A stretch of DNA of 64,000 bases from positions 1-64,000 of the forward strand of contig DATAUD010000009.1 of NCBI GenBank assembly GCA_036268455.1, in the 5' to 3' direction. A program made the position numbers and the translations under genes. Below, piece by piece: positions 24,595 through 32,587 of the stretch. The notes under the pieces were generated by a model that did not search any database, was not told the origin of the DNA, and saw nothing but the letters and a program-made list of their open reading frames with translations. The stretch's first letter is position 1; the number at the start of each line of letters is the position of its first letter. The stretch comes from DATAUD01 sp036268455. Lineage in GTDB: Bacteria > Verrucomicrobiota > Verrucomicrobiia > Limisphaerales > Palsa-1400.

Positions 24595-24612
24595 GTCCCG
24601 CCAGCGCGGGAC
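24595..24612 (+). promoter_or_regulatory. Hairpin in the rpsD-rpoA gap
   Basis: A perfect seven-base stem with a four-base loop (24595-24601 with 24606-24612) follows the rpsD stop by ten bases, inside the 107-base gap, the widest between genes from rplB onward. No T-run follows, so it is not an obvious terminator. It could pause polymerase, protect an mRNA end or tune rpoA expression. Confidence 0.4.
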
Positions 24613-24691
24613 AAATAACAATTATACGGGCCGTGCCGGCAGCGGGAATAAACAGCCGGGGCGGCCAGATTAAAATTGTTGAAAGGAAAAT

Positions 24692-25705
24692 ATGCCAGTA
24701 CGTCTAGGACGTTTTGAAATGCCGAAACGGTTGACCAAGGAGGATTCAACCGCGACGGAAACCTACGCAAAATTTGTCGCCGAACCGTTTGAAACGGGTT
24801 ACGGACACACCATCGGGAATTCGCTGCGGCGAGTGCTGTTGTCGTCGTTGGAAGGCGCGGCGATCACCTCGATTAAAGTCGATGGGGCGATGCACGAGTT
24901 TGCGACCGTTGAAGGGGTTGTGGAAGATGTGACGGACATCGTGCTGAATCTTAAGAAGGTGCTGTTCCGATCTCATTCGCGCGAGCCGCAGACGCTTTTG
25001 CTGTCTGTCAACAAGGAAGGCGACGTCACGGCGGGGGACATTGAATTGAACCAGAATCTGGAGATCGTCAATGGCAAGCAGCACATCTGCACGCTGGACA
25101 AGAAGAAAAAATTTGAGATGGAACTGGAAGTCAAGGTCGGGCGCGGTTTTTGTCCCGGCGACGAAAATAAAAAGCCGGACCAGGCGATTGGGGTGATTGC
25201 GATTGATTCGCTGTTTTCGCCGGTGACGCGTGTTCGTTACGCCGTGGAAAACGCGCGTGTCGGGCAGCGGACCGATTATGACCGGCTTTTGCTGGAAATC
25301 TGGACGGACGGCCGCATTTCGCCGGACGACGCGCTGACGCAGGCGTCGGCGATTCTTCAGCACCATCTCGACGTGTTCGTCGGTTACGACAAGAACGCGG
25401 TGGAATTTGAGGAGACGGAAGCCAAGCAGGACGACGAGAAGGCGAAGATGAAGAAGCTGCTGAACATGAGCGTCAACGAAATCGAGTTGAGCGTTCGGGC
25501 GGCGAATTGTTTGAACAACGCCAACATCACGACTGTGGGGCAATTGGCCATGAAGACCGAGGCCGAGATGCTGAAGTACCGCAACTTCGGCAAGAAGTCC
25601 CTGAACGAAATCAAAGAGAAACTGGCCAGCCTTCAATTGTCCCTTGGCATGAACATCGATCCGGCATTGCTGGAAGCGCCGAAGGACGACAACAAGCTGG
25701 AATAA
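24692..25705 (+). CDS. rpoA: RNA polymerase subunit alpha
   Basis: The 337-residue protein has the N-terminal dimerisation and assembly domain: F-V-A-E-P-F-E-T-G-Y-G-H-T-I-G-N-S-L-R-R, and G-A-A-I-T-S-I-K-V-D-G. A linker rich in Glu and Asp follows. The C-terminal helix-hairpin-helix domain (about residues 255-325) holds S-V-R-A-A-N-C-L and Y-R-N-F-G-K-K-S-L-N-E-I. The C-terminal domain contacts UP-element DNA and activators. Location between rpsD and rplQ is standard. Confidence 0.98.
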   Translation: MPVRLGRFEMPKRLTKEDSTATETYAKFVAEPFETGYGHTIGNSLRRVLLSSLEGAAITSIKVDGAMHEFATVEGVVEDVTDIVLNLKKVLFRSHSREPQTLLLSVNKEGDVTAGDIELNQNLEIVNGKQHICTLDKKKKFEMELEVKVGRGFCPGDENKKPDQAIGVIAIDSLFSPVTRVRYAVENARVGQRTDYDRLLLEIWTDGRISPDDALTQASAILQHHLDVFVGYDKNAVEFEETEAKQDDEKAKMKKLLNMSVNEIELSVRAANCLNNANITTVGQLAMKTEAEMLKYRNFGKKSLNEIKEKLASLQLSLGMNIDPALLEAPKDDNKLE

Positions 25706-25715
25706 TTTCAATCCT

Positions 25716-26183
25716 ATGCGCCATCTCAAACGCACCGCCAAATTGGGCCGGACGGGCCAGCACCGCAATCGGATGCTGGCGAACCTGGTTTGCAGCCTGA
25801 TCAAACATCGCCGCGTCACGACGACGCTGGCCAAAGCGAAGGCCGCGCGGTCCGTCGCGGAAAAAATGATCACGCTTGGCAAGGCCGGGACTTTGCACGA
25901 CCGGCGGCTTGCCTCGGCGCGGTTGCACCAGGACGAGGACGCGGTGAAAATCCTTTTCAACGAAATCGCGCCGACGCAAAAGGAGCGCCGCGGCGGTTAC
26001 ACGCGCATCGTGAAACTTGGGCAGCGCCAGGGGGATGCCGCGCAGAAGGCGATTTTGGAATTCGTGGACGTTCCCGTGCCGGAAGCTCCGGCGGAACCGG
26101 CCAAGACCGACAAAGCCGAATCCAAGCCGGAAGCCGAAGAGAAAAAGCCGCAAGAGAAGAAGGAAGCCGCGGCTCCGGCGTAG
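25716..26183 (+). CDS. rplQ: 50S ribosomal protein L17 with acidic/basic tail
   Basis: L17 lies near the tunnel exit. The core (residues 1-~120) starts M-R-H-L-K-R-T-A-K-L-G-R-T-G-Q-H-R and includes L-V-C-S-L-I-K-H-R-R-V-T-T-T. About 35 further residues are Glu/Lys/Pro/Ala-rich. It ends the ribosomal cluster and converges with the M16 peptidase gene across a 64-base gap that contains a strong palindrome. Confidence 0.97.
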   Translation: MRHLKRTAKLGRTGQHRNRMLANLVCSLIKHRRVTTTLAKAKAARSVAEKMITLGKAGTLHDRRLASARLHQDEDAVKILFNEIAPTQKERRGGYTRIVKLGQRQGDAAQKAILEFVDVPVPEAPAEPAKTDKAESKPEAEEKKPQEKKEAAAPA

Positions 26184-26212
26184 GGTGGAATCCTTTTATT
26201 GCCCTCACCCTG

Positions 26213-26233
26213 CCCTCTCCCGGAGGGAGAGGG
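26213..26233. terminator. Strong palindrome between rplQ and the M16 gene
   Basis: A perfect nine-base C+T/G+A stem (26213-26221 with 26225-26233) and three-base loop lies between two convergent genes. It can form in RNA from either strand and probably ends both transcripts. No long T-run follows on either side. The stem sequence, with its preceding CCCTCACCC, resembles palindromes dispersed in many G+C-rich bacterial genomes, so it may be a REP-like element. Confidence 0.55.
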
Positions 26234-26247
26234 GGGCGGCGGTGGCC

Positions 26248-28920
26248 TTACGGGCCGAGTGACACTTGCACGAGGCCGTCGGGACGTATCCATTTGCTGA
26301 ACGCGGCCTGGACTTCCGGTGCTGTCAAGTGGAAGTATTGTTTTGCCGCCAGCATCGGTTCGTCCAACGGCAAGTCGTGCGTGGAGCGGTTTAGCCAGCC
26401 TTCGGCGATTTGCTGGACGCTCGATTCCGACAGGGGAATTTCCCGCAATAACAATCCTTTGGCCTGGCGCAATTCCTCCGGGGTCACCTCGCGGTCCCGC
26501 ATTGCCTTCAAATTGCTGACGATGATCGCGCGGGCCTTTTCGACGTTGGGCGGGTCGCAGGCGTAATCGACGGTGTAAATAGAGCGCGTCTGGCCGAATT
26601 GGAAGGATGATCCCACGAAATAAACCAGTCCCGCCTCTTCGCGCAAATCGTGGTAAAGCCGCGTCGCATAGAAGGCGCCGCCCAGAACGTGGTCGCCCAA
26701 TTCCAGGGCGTAACGATCCGGGTTGTCCTGGGTCAATCCCACAATCTCGGTCAGGGTCACTTCGTCCTGCACGCGGCTGCTGTCCGGCACCTGGGTGGTG
26801 GCCGGCTTGTTGAGCGGAACGGCGGGCCAGAGTGTGTTGGGTTTCGGCCCCTGGGCGCTCCAGCCGCCAAAATATTTCTCAATGATTGACTCAGCCTTTT
26901 CGGGAGTCACTTTGCCGATGACGACGATTGTTGTCAGGTCCGGGCGAAAGCAACGGCGATAGTAGTCCTGGACTTCGCCGAGGGTCAGGCCCTTGACTGT
27001 CTTGGGAGTCGTTTGGCGTTGCGCGGGGTCGCTCTGGGGAAACAATCCTTTTCTGACGGCGCGGCTTTCGAGGTAAGAGGGGCTTTCCAATTCGCCCGCG
27101 GCGGCGGCGGCCAATTCCGGTTGGAACATGGCAAAAGCCTCGCCGGGAAGGGCAGGGGACAATTCGTTGTCCGCCAGCAACTGGACGCCGCGCTCGAAGT
27201 GTTCCGACAAGACATCCAACGAGAAATTGGCCCCGGCCGATTCGTTCGCGGCGATGTCATCCAGCGCTTTTTGAAACGCAAGACGATCCAGCGATTGCGT
27301 GCCGAACGGAAAAAGCCTGCCCAACATATCATTCGCGCCGTCCTGGCCCTTTGGAGTTTCAACATTCGGGTTCGATTTGATTCGGCCGTAAACACTGACG
27401 ACGTCGCTCACCGATTCGGGCTGGACGACTATTTTGAGGCCGTTGGAAAGAACTGTAACGACGGGGTTCAACGCCGAGTGCGGCATGTCGAGCCGTTCCA
27501 CGGCGCGGGCGGCCCAATCCGGCAGCGCGACGGCCTTGGTTTCGCCGGAAGCGAAGGATTCCTTCCCTCCAAATCCTTGCGATGAAACCGGGTTGCCCGA
27601 CGGGCGAGGGGAGAGAATCGCCATGACGGCGTGGTTGGTGTCCAGAAATTCCTTGGCGACGCGATTGACATCCGCGGTGGTCACTTTGCGAATGGCATCC
27701 ACGTCGTCTTCGGGCGATTGACGGCCTTCCGCGGCGAGGGCCTGCGACCACGCCATCGCGAGGCCGGAAACGGAATTTTTCTGAAACTCGAGCGAGGCGA
27801 CTTCGCGTCTTTTGGCGGCTTCAACCAAATCGTCGGAGATACCTTTGTCAGTCTCAACGGAAAGGATTTGGCGCATCTGCGAAAGCAAACCGGCCGCGTC
27901 CGCGCCGTTGGGAAATCCGGCGACGGCATAGCCCAGGCCGGCGACCGGCAATGTGTCGTATGAGAAGGAGGCCGAGAGCGCTTTTCCTTCCGGCACCAAA
28001 CTATAAAGCCGGCCACGCATGCTGCCCAAGACGTCCGACATTATTTGCAGTGCGGCGTAATCCGGGCTGTCTGTTCCCGGCAGGCGAAAAGCAATCACCG
28101 CCATGCCGGTGGGCGAGTCGGTATCGACCTTGATGGTCTGCGGATTGACCGTCTGAAAGTGGAACTCTGGGCGGGCGGGAAGTTTTGCGGAAGGCAGATC
28201 GCCAAACAATTCCTTCACTTTCGCCACCGCGAGCGTGGGGTCAACGTCGCCGCAAATCACGAGGATGGCGTTGTTGGGCACGTACCACGTATTGTGAAAG
28301 TCGCTCAACATCTGGCCGGTGGTCTTGTCAAACGAAGGGCGGGATCCCAGGGCGTCCCACGCGTAGGGAGTTCCCTTGAAAACCAGGGCGAGCAAATTGG
28401 TGTAAAATACATACTCAGGATTTGAAAGGTCCTGCGCAACCTCCTGCTCGATGGCGCCCCGTTCCTTCCCCCACAATTCATCGGTCGAAGAAATGGACTT
28501 CATGCGCAAAGCTTCTATGTGCAGCGCGATATCCAGGTCTTCGGCGGGCGCGGTGAAAAAATATTGGGTGAGCATCTGCTGGGTGTCGGCGTCGAAATTC
28601 CCTCCGATGGCGGCGCTGATATTGGCGAGCTGGCCGGCTGTCAGGCCGGGGCTGCCGCGGAACATCATATGTTCCTGGGCGTGCGCCATTCCCGGAAAGC
28701 CTTGCGGCGTTTCGTCCGATCCCACTTCGTAATTGATCACGGTCGTCACAACCGGCGCCAGCGGGTCCCGAACGATCACGACGCGCATTCCGTTATCCAG
28801 GACAGCGCGCGAGACATTTTGGTCGTCCGCCGCCGACGCGCCACAAGCCCACAACAGCGTTACAGCGGCCGCAAACGCCAGCCACCCTCGTGAATTTTGC
28901 CCAATCCATTTTGATATCAT
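26248..28920 (-). CDS. Secreted M16-family (pitrilysin-like) zinc metallopeptidase
   Basis: The 890-residue protein has a signal peptide ending near A-S-A-A (residues ~28-31). Two M16 halves follow. The first carries the inverted zinc motif H80-A-Q-E83-H84 with the third ligand Glu about 76 residues later (E-R-G-A-I-E-Q-E). The second half is the inactive partner domain seen in two-domain M16 enzymes. It should degrade or process peptides in the periplasm. It lies 31 bases after the HExxH gene on the same strand, at the end of the run that begins with the bufferin-like precursor. A role in peptide maturation or turnover is possible but unproven. Confidence 0.88.
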   Translation of the reverse strand: MISKWIGQNSRGWLAFAAAVTLLWACGASAADDQNVSRAVLDNGMRVVIVRDPLAPVVTTVINYEVGSDETPQGFPGMAHAQEHMMFRGSPGLTAGQLANISAAIGGNFDADTQQMLTQYFFTAPAEDLDIALHIEALRMKSISSTDELWGKERGAIEQEVAQDLSNPEYVFYTNLLALVFKGTPYAWDALGSRPSFDKTTGQMLSDFHNTWYVPNNAILVICGDVDPTLAVAKVKELFGDLPSAKLPARPEFHFQTVNPQTIKVDTDSPTGMAVIAFRLPGTDSPDYAALQIMSDVLGSMRGRLYSLVPEGKALSASFSYDTLPVAGLGYAVAGFPNGADAAGLLSQMRQILSVETDKGISDDLVEAAKRREVASLEFQKNSVSGLAMAWSQALAAEGRQSPEDDVDAIRKVTTADVNRVAKEFLDTNHAVMAILSPRPSGNPVSSQGFGGKESFASGETKAVALPDWAARAVERLDMPHSALNPVVTVLSNGLKIVVQPESVSDVVSVYGRIKSNPNVETPKGQDGANDMLGRLFPFGTQSLDRLAFQKALDDIAANESAGANFSLDVLSEHFERGVQLLADNELSPALPGEAFAMFQPELAAAAAGELESPSYLESRAVRKGLFPQSDPAQRQTTPKTVKGLTLGEVQDYYRRCFRPDLTTIVVIGKVTPEKAESIIEKYFGGWSAQGPKPNTLWPAVPLNKPATTQVPDSSRVQDEVTLTEIVGLTQDNPDRYALELGDHVLGGAFYATRLYHDLREEAGLVYFVGSSFQFGQTRSIYTVDYACDPPNVEKARAIIVSNLKAMRDREVTPEELRQAKGLLLREIPLSESSVQQIAEGWLNRSTHDLPLDEPMLAAKQYFHLTAPEVQAAFSKWIRPDGLVQVSLGP

Positions 28921-28951
28921 GGAGGGAAGCTAGTCCGCATGCGGCAAATTT

Positions 28952-29845
28952 TCAACGTTGGGAGCGGGCGGTGATCGACGCGCGAATGGCCGCCCATGGA
29001 GCGGAATCATCGAACCGGACGCGGCCATTCTTATATACGACGCCCAAGGCCCGCCAAAGATTATCGAGATGAATGTCCCCACGATGGAGGCCGAGTTCAT
29101 CGTACAAATCCTTGAGCACAGTCGTTCCCGTAGCCTTGTCGCCGGCCCGGATGACTTGCTGGATGGTCCAATTTGCGCCGCCGTCGCCGCCCTTGTTGAG
29201 AATTGCGCGAATGGCGTCATCCACGCTTCGGCGGTTACTGGTTCGGACGCGAATTTGGATATCGGCCAGGAGCCAAAAAAGATTTCCGCCCCAATAAATG
29301 CGCTCACGAATGGAACTGTTGTCCAGTCCCGCTTCGTCCGCCGTCGGAAGACCTTGCGGAAGGCCCTCGACGAATTCCCGCCAAACGCCGCGGGATGACA
29401 ATTGTCCGGCGCGGGCGCGCGCGATCGGCTCCAGGTAATCGGACAGCCCTTCCATCATCCACAAATAACGGCGTTCCAAGGTTGGGAACGCGAGGTGAAA
29501 CATTTCATGCGTCATAATCCAGTCCTGGCGCAAATCACGCGCGCGGGCGTCGGGTCCCAGGCGGACATCAATTCGGAAATTGCCATGAGTGACGCCGCTG
29601 TTGACCGGTTCATCGCCTCCCGCCTCGACGCGGAGGTATAAATTATTGACAGGGAAACGGCCGAGATAATTCGTCACCGCGACGGCCGCCCGGCGGACCC
29701 ACGAGTCGACTTCTTCTTCGGACAGGGGCAAATCGGGACCGGTATTAAGGCGGATGATTGCGTTGCCGATTTCGATGGATTCATCCGCTTTTGCCTTTCC
29801 CGTGATTGTGAACAGCAGGAATAAGGCGAGGCAAAGCCCCTTCAA
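28952..29845 (-). CDS. Secreted HExxH protein, putative metallopeptidase
   Basis: The 297-residue protein has a cleavable signal peptide (about 20 residues, ending A-K-A). In the middle lies T-H113-E-M-F-H117-L with a likely third ligand in M-E132-G-L-S-D-Y, a gluzincin-like arrangement recalling the M1/M61 peptidase fold. No precise family was recognised. A helical C-terminal half follows, with an N-W-T-I-Q-Q-V segment. The start overlaps the DoxX stop by four bases, so it is co-transcribed with the bufferin-like genes. Its substrate is unknown; processing of the modified peptide is a testable idea. Confidence 0.7.
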   Translation of the reverse strand: MKGLCLALFLLFTITGKAKADESIEIGNAIIRLNTGPDLPLSEEEVDSWVRRAAVAVTNYLGRFPVNNLYLRVEAGGDEPVNSGVTHGNFRIDVRLGPDARARDLRQDWIMTHEMFHLAFPTLERRYLWMMEGLSDYLEPIARARAGQLSSRGVWREFVEGLPQGLPTADEAGLDNSSIRERIYWGGNLFWLLADIQIRVRTSNRRSVDDAIRAILNKGGDGGANWTIQQVIRAGDKATGTTVLKDLYDELGLHRGDIHLDNLWRALGVVYKNGRVRFDDSAPWAAIRASITARSQR

Positions 29846-30324
29846 GTGTTCCCTCGCGGTTTTACCTTCTTCTCAATGAGCCAATCGAGCGAGAAAACGC
29901 CAGGTCCGAATGCGAGAATGATGACGCAAGCGAGCATGAACAAAAACGGAGTCGCGGAAACAAATTTGTCCGGGTCGCTGAAAATTTGTTTGAGCGAGTC
30001 GGACTCCGCGGTAACGTAGGCGATGATCATCGTGAAGATTAGCGGGATCGAGATCAGGCGCGATCCCAAACCGACCAGCAGCAACAAACCGCCGACACAT
30101 TCGGTCCCGCCGGCGAGACAGGCGTTAAACCTTGGCAATGGAATGTGGAGGCTTTGAAAAAAATCCGTCGTTTTGCCGAGATTCTCCAGATGTCCCCTGC
30201 CTGTCACAAAGAATTGCCAGCCCCAATAAAGCCTCAACGCCAGCAGCACGGGGGATTGCAACAGCTTCGCCGCGCGCACCAGAAGCCCGTAGAAGCGCGC
30301 AAAGAGTGAGTTTTTGGCTTCCAT
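29842..30324 (-). CDS. DoxX-family membrane protein (BufD/HvfD-like position)
   Basis: The 160-residue protein has four hydrophobic segments and the DoxX look: R-L-Y-W-G-W-Q-F near the N-terminus, G-L-G-S-R-L-I-S-I-P in the middle, and F-G-P-G-V-F-S-L-D at the end. DoxX proteins are small inner-membrane proteins, often beside redox or metal stress genes. In bufferin and Hvf operons a DoxX protein is a common fourth gene. Here it follows the DUF2063 gene by three bases and overlaps the HExxH gene. Confidence 0.85.
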   Translation of the reverse strand: MEAKNSLFARFYGLLVRAAKLLQSPVLLALRLYWGWQFFVTGRGHLENLGKTTDFFQSLHIPLPRFNACLAGGTECVGGLLLLVGLGSRLISIPLIFTMIIAYVTAESDSLKQIFSDPDKFVSATPFLFMLACVIILAFGPGVFSLDWLIEKKVKPRGNT

Positions 30325-30327
30325 AGG

Positions 30328-31248
30328 TTAACGGCAGAACCAACGCAGGGTGGCCCACGTTTGAAACCATGATCTGATTTCGGCGCCGATGTCTCCCGTC
30401 ACCAGCCCACAAAGGGCGACTTGTTCGCACGCGTCTGCAATCGTCGCCCTTTCCTGAAAAGCGCGCAGCATAAGATACTGGCCGTCTTCGAGTCGTTTGT
30501 AATACACGGCGTCGTCGTGGCGGTGCACGGCAAGAAAAACGGGTTTCGACCGCAAGCGGCTTCGGAGTTTTTTGCGCAAACGGGAGCGGCGCAATTCGAT
30601 GGCGTTGCTGGCTTCGTTGCGCAAGCGTTCGCCCTGCTTGATTTTGATGAGGAACTCATCGACCTCATAGCCGAGATGCAACAACGTGATGTGCGGCTGC
30701 AAACGCAATCGAATCTTCGCCGGGTCTTTTCCGGCCAGGAAATCTGTATTCAGGGGCGGGCGCGCCTCGTTGTCGAAAGCCTCGATATGCGCCCATTCCA
30801 GGCGAACCATGTCCATGGCGAGATCAGGATTTGGCGCAATCCATTTCGGTTCCGCCTCCAAAAAGCGCAATAAATTCCGGCCGAGGTTGCGCAACGTAAA
30901 ACATTCGGAGGGATGTTGCGCGAGATAGGCGTCGGCCATCTTTTCAAAACGGCGGTCGCCGAGAATGGCGCGCAGCCCCGGGTAATCATCGTAAAAGCAA
31001 TCTCGGAGGCGAAACCAATATTGCCGGTTGTAAATTTCCAGGCGCTCGAATGAAGTGAGGCGGTCGTTCGGTTTGATGAATGCGGCGGCGACGGCTTTCA
31101 TTGGCCGGCCATCCGCCGATTTGGACCGCATACCGCCGTCCCGTCCGAGTGGCTGCATCACGCTTTGGGCCATCCGACGTTGCAGTTCCAAAAATTCGCG
31201 CGCCGATTGGCGTTTAGGCGGCGATGGGCTTGGCTTCAAGATTTTCAA
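30328..31248 (-). CDS. DUF2063 / BufC-HvfC-like partner protein
   Basis: The 306-residue protein has a DUF2063-type N-terminal domain with the pattern R-L-x-I-Y-x-x-x-Y-x-x-R-L-x-x-x-x-x-x-D-Y-P-G-L (R-L-E-I-Y-N-R-Q-Y-W-F-R-L-R-D-C-F-Y-D-D-Y-P-G-L). A D-M-V-R-L-E-W-A segment follows, typical of these partners. In characterised MNIO systems this protein binds the precursor leader and presents it to the DUF692 enzyme. The N-terminal ~35 residues overlap the end of the DUF692 gene by 35 bases. The older label as a DNA-binding domain protein is probably misleading. Confidence 0.85.
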   Translation of the reverse strand: MKILKPSPSPPKRQSAREFLELQRRMAQSVMQPLGRDGGMRSKSADGRPMKAVAAAFIKPNDRLTSFERLEIYNRQYWFRLRDCFYDDYPGLRAILGDRRFEKMADAYLAQHPSECFTLRNLGRNLLRFLEAEPKWIAPNPDLAMDMVRLEWAHIEAFDNEARPPLNTDFLAGKDPAKIRLRLQPHITLLHLGYEVDEFLIKIKQGERLRNEASNAIELRRSRLRKKLRSRLRSKPVFLAVHRHDDAVYYKRLEDGQYLMLRAFQERATIADACEQVALCGLVTGDIGAEIRSWFQTWATLRWFCR

Positions 31249-32068
31249 TGAATCGGTTGGCTTTCAGCGCTTCGTTATGGACTTCCTCGAACGACGGAAT
31301 CCGGGCGTCCCATTCCAGAAGAGTGGCGGTCTTGCCGGTGCGGCGGACGGCGTGGTCGTAAAGTTTCCAGACCGGATTGATCACCGCATGATCGTGCGTG
31401 TCCAAAATGTATTTCTGATATTTCGTGTGGCCCGCGATGTGAAATTGGGCGACGCGCTCCGGAGGGACGCTGTTCAAATAATCGTACGGATCGAAATTGT
31501 GATTGCGGGAGGAGACGTAGATATTATTGACATCGAGCAAAATGCCGCAATCCGCCAGTTCGACCACTTCATTGAGGAATTCCCACTCGGTCATTTCAGA
31601 AACATGAAACTCCGCGTAACTGCTGACGTTTTCCACGGCAATCGGGACCTCCAGAAAATCGCGCGTCTCGCGGATTTTGCGGGCGGTGACCTTCGCGGCG
31701 GCAAAAGTGTAGGGCATCGGCAGGAGATCGTGGGTAAAACGGCCATCCACGCTGCCCCAGCAAAGGTGGTCGGAGAGCCACGGCGTGTTTGTGCGTTTGA
31801 CAAGGCGCTTGAGCTTTTTGAGATGCTCGCGATTCAGCGGTTCGGCCGATCCAAAATAGGCGGAGACTCCATGCTGCACCACGCGATACTGCTCCAAAAT
31901 CTGGTCGAGGACTTTGAGGGGGCGCCCGCCATCCACCATGAAATTCTCCGAGATGATTTCAAACCAATCGACCGTCGGTTTTTCCGAAAGGATATGGCTG
32001 TAGTGCGGCACGCGCAGGCCGATGCCGATTCCATAGTCGGTGAAAGCGTTGAACTTATTGGCGGGCAT
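31214..32068 (-). CDS. DUF692 / MNIO family enzyme (BufB-HvfB-like)
   Basis: The 284-residue TIM-barrel protein belongs to the multinuclear non-heme iron-dependent oxidative (MNIO, DUF692) family. Metal-ligand segments are visible: W-F-E-I-I-S-E-N, H-G-V-S-A-Y-F-G-S, S-D-H-L-C-W-G, E-N-V-S-S-Y, D-V-N-N-I-Y-V-S-S-R-N-H and F-H-I-A-G-H. Such enzymes convert Cys residues of ribosomal peptides to oxazolone-thioamide or thiooxazole groups. The start M-P-A-N-K-F at 32068 gives the family N-terminus; the frame is open upstream, but that part is not conserved. It lies 86 bases after the Cys-rich precursor gene, its likely substrate. Confidence 0.92.
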   Translation of the reverse strand: MPANKFNAFTDYGIGIGLRVPHYSHILSEKPTVDWFEIISENFMVDGGRPLKVLDQILEQYRVVQHGVSAYFGSAEPLNREHLKKLKRLVKRTNTPWLSDHLCWGSVDGRFTHDLLPMPYTFAAAKVTARKIRETRDFLEVPIAVENVSSYAEFHVSEMTEWEFLNEVVELADCGILLDVNNIYVSSRNHNFDPYDYLNSVPPERVAQFHIAGHTKYQKYILDTHDHAVINPVWKLYDHAVRRTGKTATLLEWDARIPSFEEVHNEALKANRFIENLEAKPIAA

Positions 32069-32154
32069 GAAAGCGGGAGAAACAAACGCGGGAGAACGAA
32101 ACAGAATGCAACCGTCTCGCTCCCCGCAAACTGAATGATAACTTATTCGGCGAG

Positions 32155-32403
32155 TTAAACGGATTTGCAGCCGCCCTTGCCTTTGCAAGAGTTTTTGCCT
32201 TTGCAGCCCATATCGCCCGTCTGGCAGCCGCCCTGGCCTTTGCAACTGTTGAGGCCTTTGCAGTCATGTTTTGCGGTGCCGTTGTCGGAGGCGCTTGAAT
32301 TTGACCCATGGTCACTATCGCAACCCGTGGTGATGGTCATGGTTCCCGCGACTAATCCGGCCATCGCGGCGGAGATGATTAACGTTCGTGCAGTGCGTGT
32401 CAT
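32155..32403 (-). CDS. Cys-rich bufferin-like precursor peptide (BufA2-like)
   Basis: The 82-residue protein has a hydrophobic export signal (about residues 7-26), a Ser/Asp/Asn-rich linker and a core with six Cys. The core contains two near-identical units of pattern C-K-G-x-N-S-C-K-G-x-G-G-C (from residue 48 and from residue 67). A Cys at 28 follows T-T-G and might be a lipidation site, though the lipobox is poor. MNIO enzymes modify such Cys residues, yielding copper-binding periplasmic peptides (bufferins) that protect against copper. The DUF692, DUF2063 and DoxX genes follow in order. The product assignment is from family knowledge; the metal is inferred. Confidence 0.85.
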   Translation of the reverse strand: MTRTARTLIISAAMAGLVAGTMTITTGCDSDHGSNSSASDNGTAKHDCKGLNSCKGQGGCQTGDMGCKGKNSCKGKGGCKSV

Positions 32404-32552
32404 AGATATATACCCTGGTTTAGTGTTTATTAACAGTCCGCGAATGGCAGTGACATTCGCAAATTGTCGCCGGGGGGGCCACTGGGCAAAGACTAAACCA
32501 TCCGCTTCGGAATGCAAGTCACATTTGACAAATGATGACGGCACTTTGGGTC

Positions 32553-32580
32553 TTGAACTGGGGTGGGGTTTGGCTACCAT
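32553..32580 (+). promoter_or_regulatory. Promoter-like pair before bioB
   Basis: A -35-like TTGAAC (32553-32558), a 16-base spacer and a -10-like TACCAT (32575-32580) end seven bases before the bioB ATG, implying a leaderless transcript. It lies in the 184-base divergent gap between bioB and the bufferin-like precursor. Nothing clearly metal-responsive was recognised on the other strand. Confidence 0.4.
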
Positions 32581-32587
32581 GTAAACC

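Noticed and set aside
24746..25960. Long antisense open frame across rpoA
   Set aside because: It is antisense to a conserved gene in G+C-rich sequence and its translation is Arg/His-rich with no domain. Similar antisense frames across secY, bioB and the M16 gene were rejected likewise.
29842..30324. DoxX as part of a thiosulfate-oxidation complex
   Set aside because: No doxA/D partner or sulfur-oxidation genes are nearby; the bufferin-like context is the better explanation.
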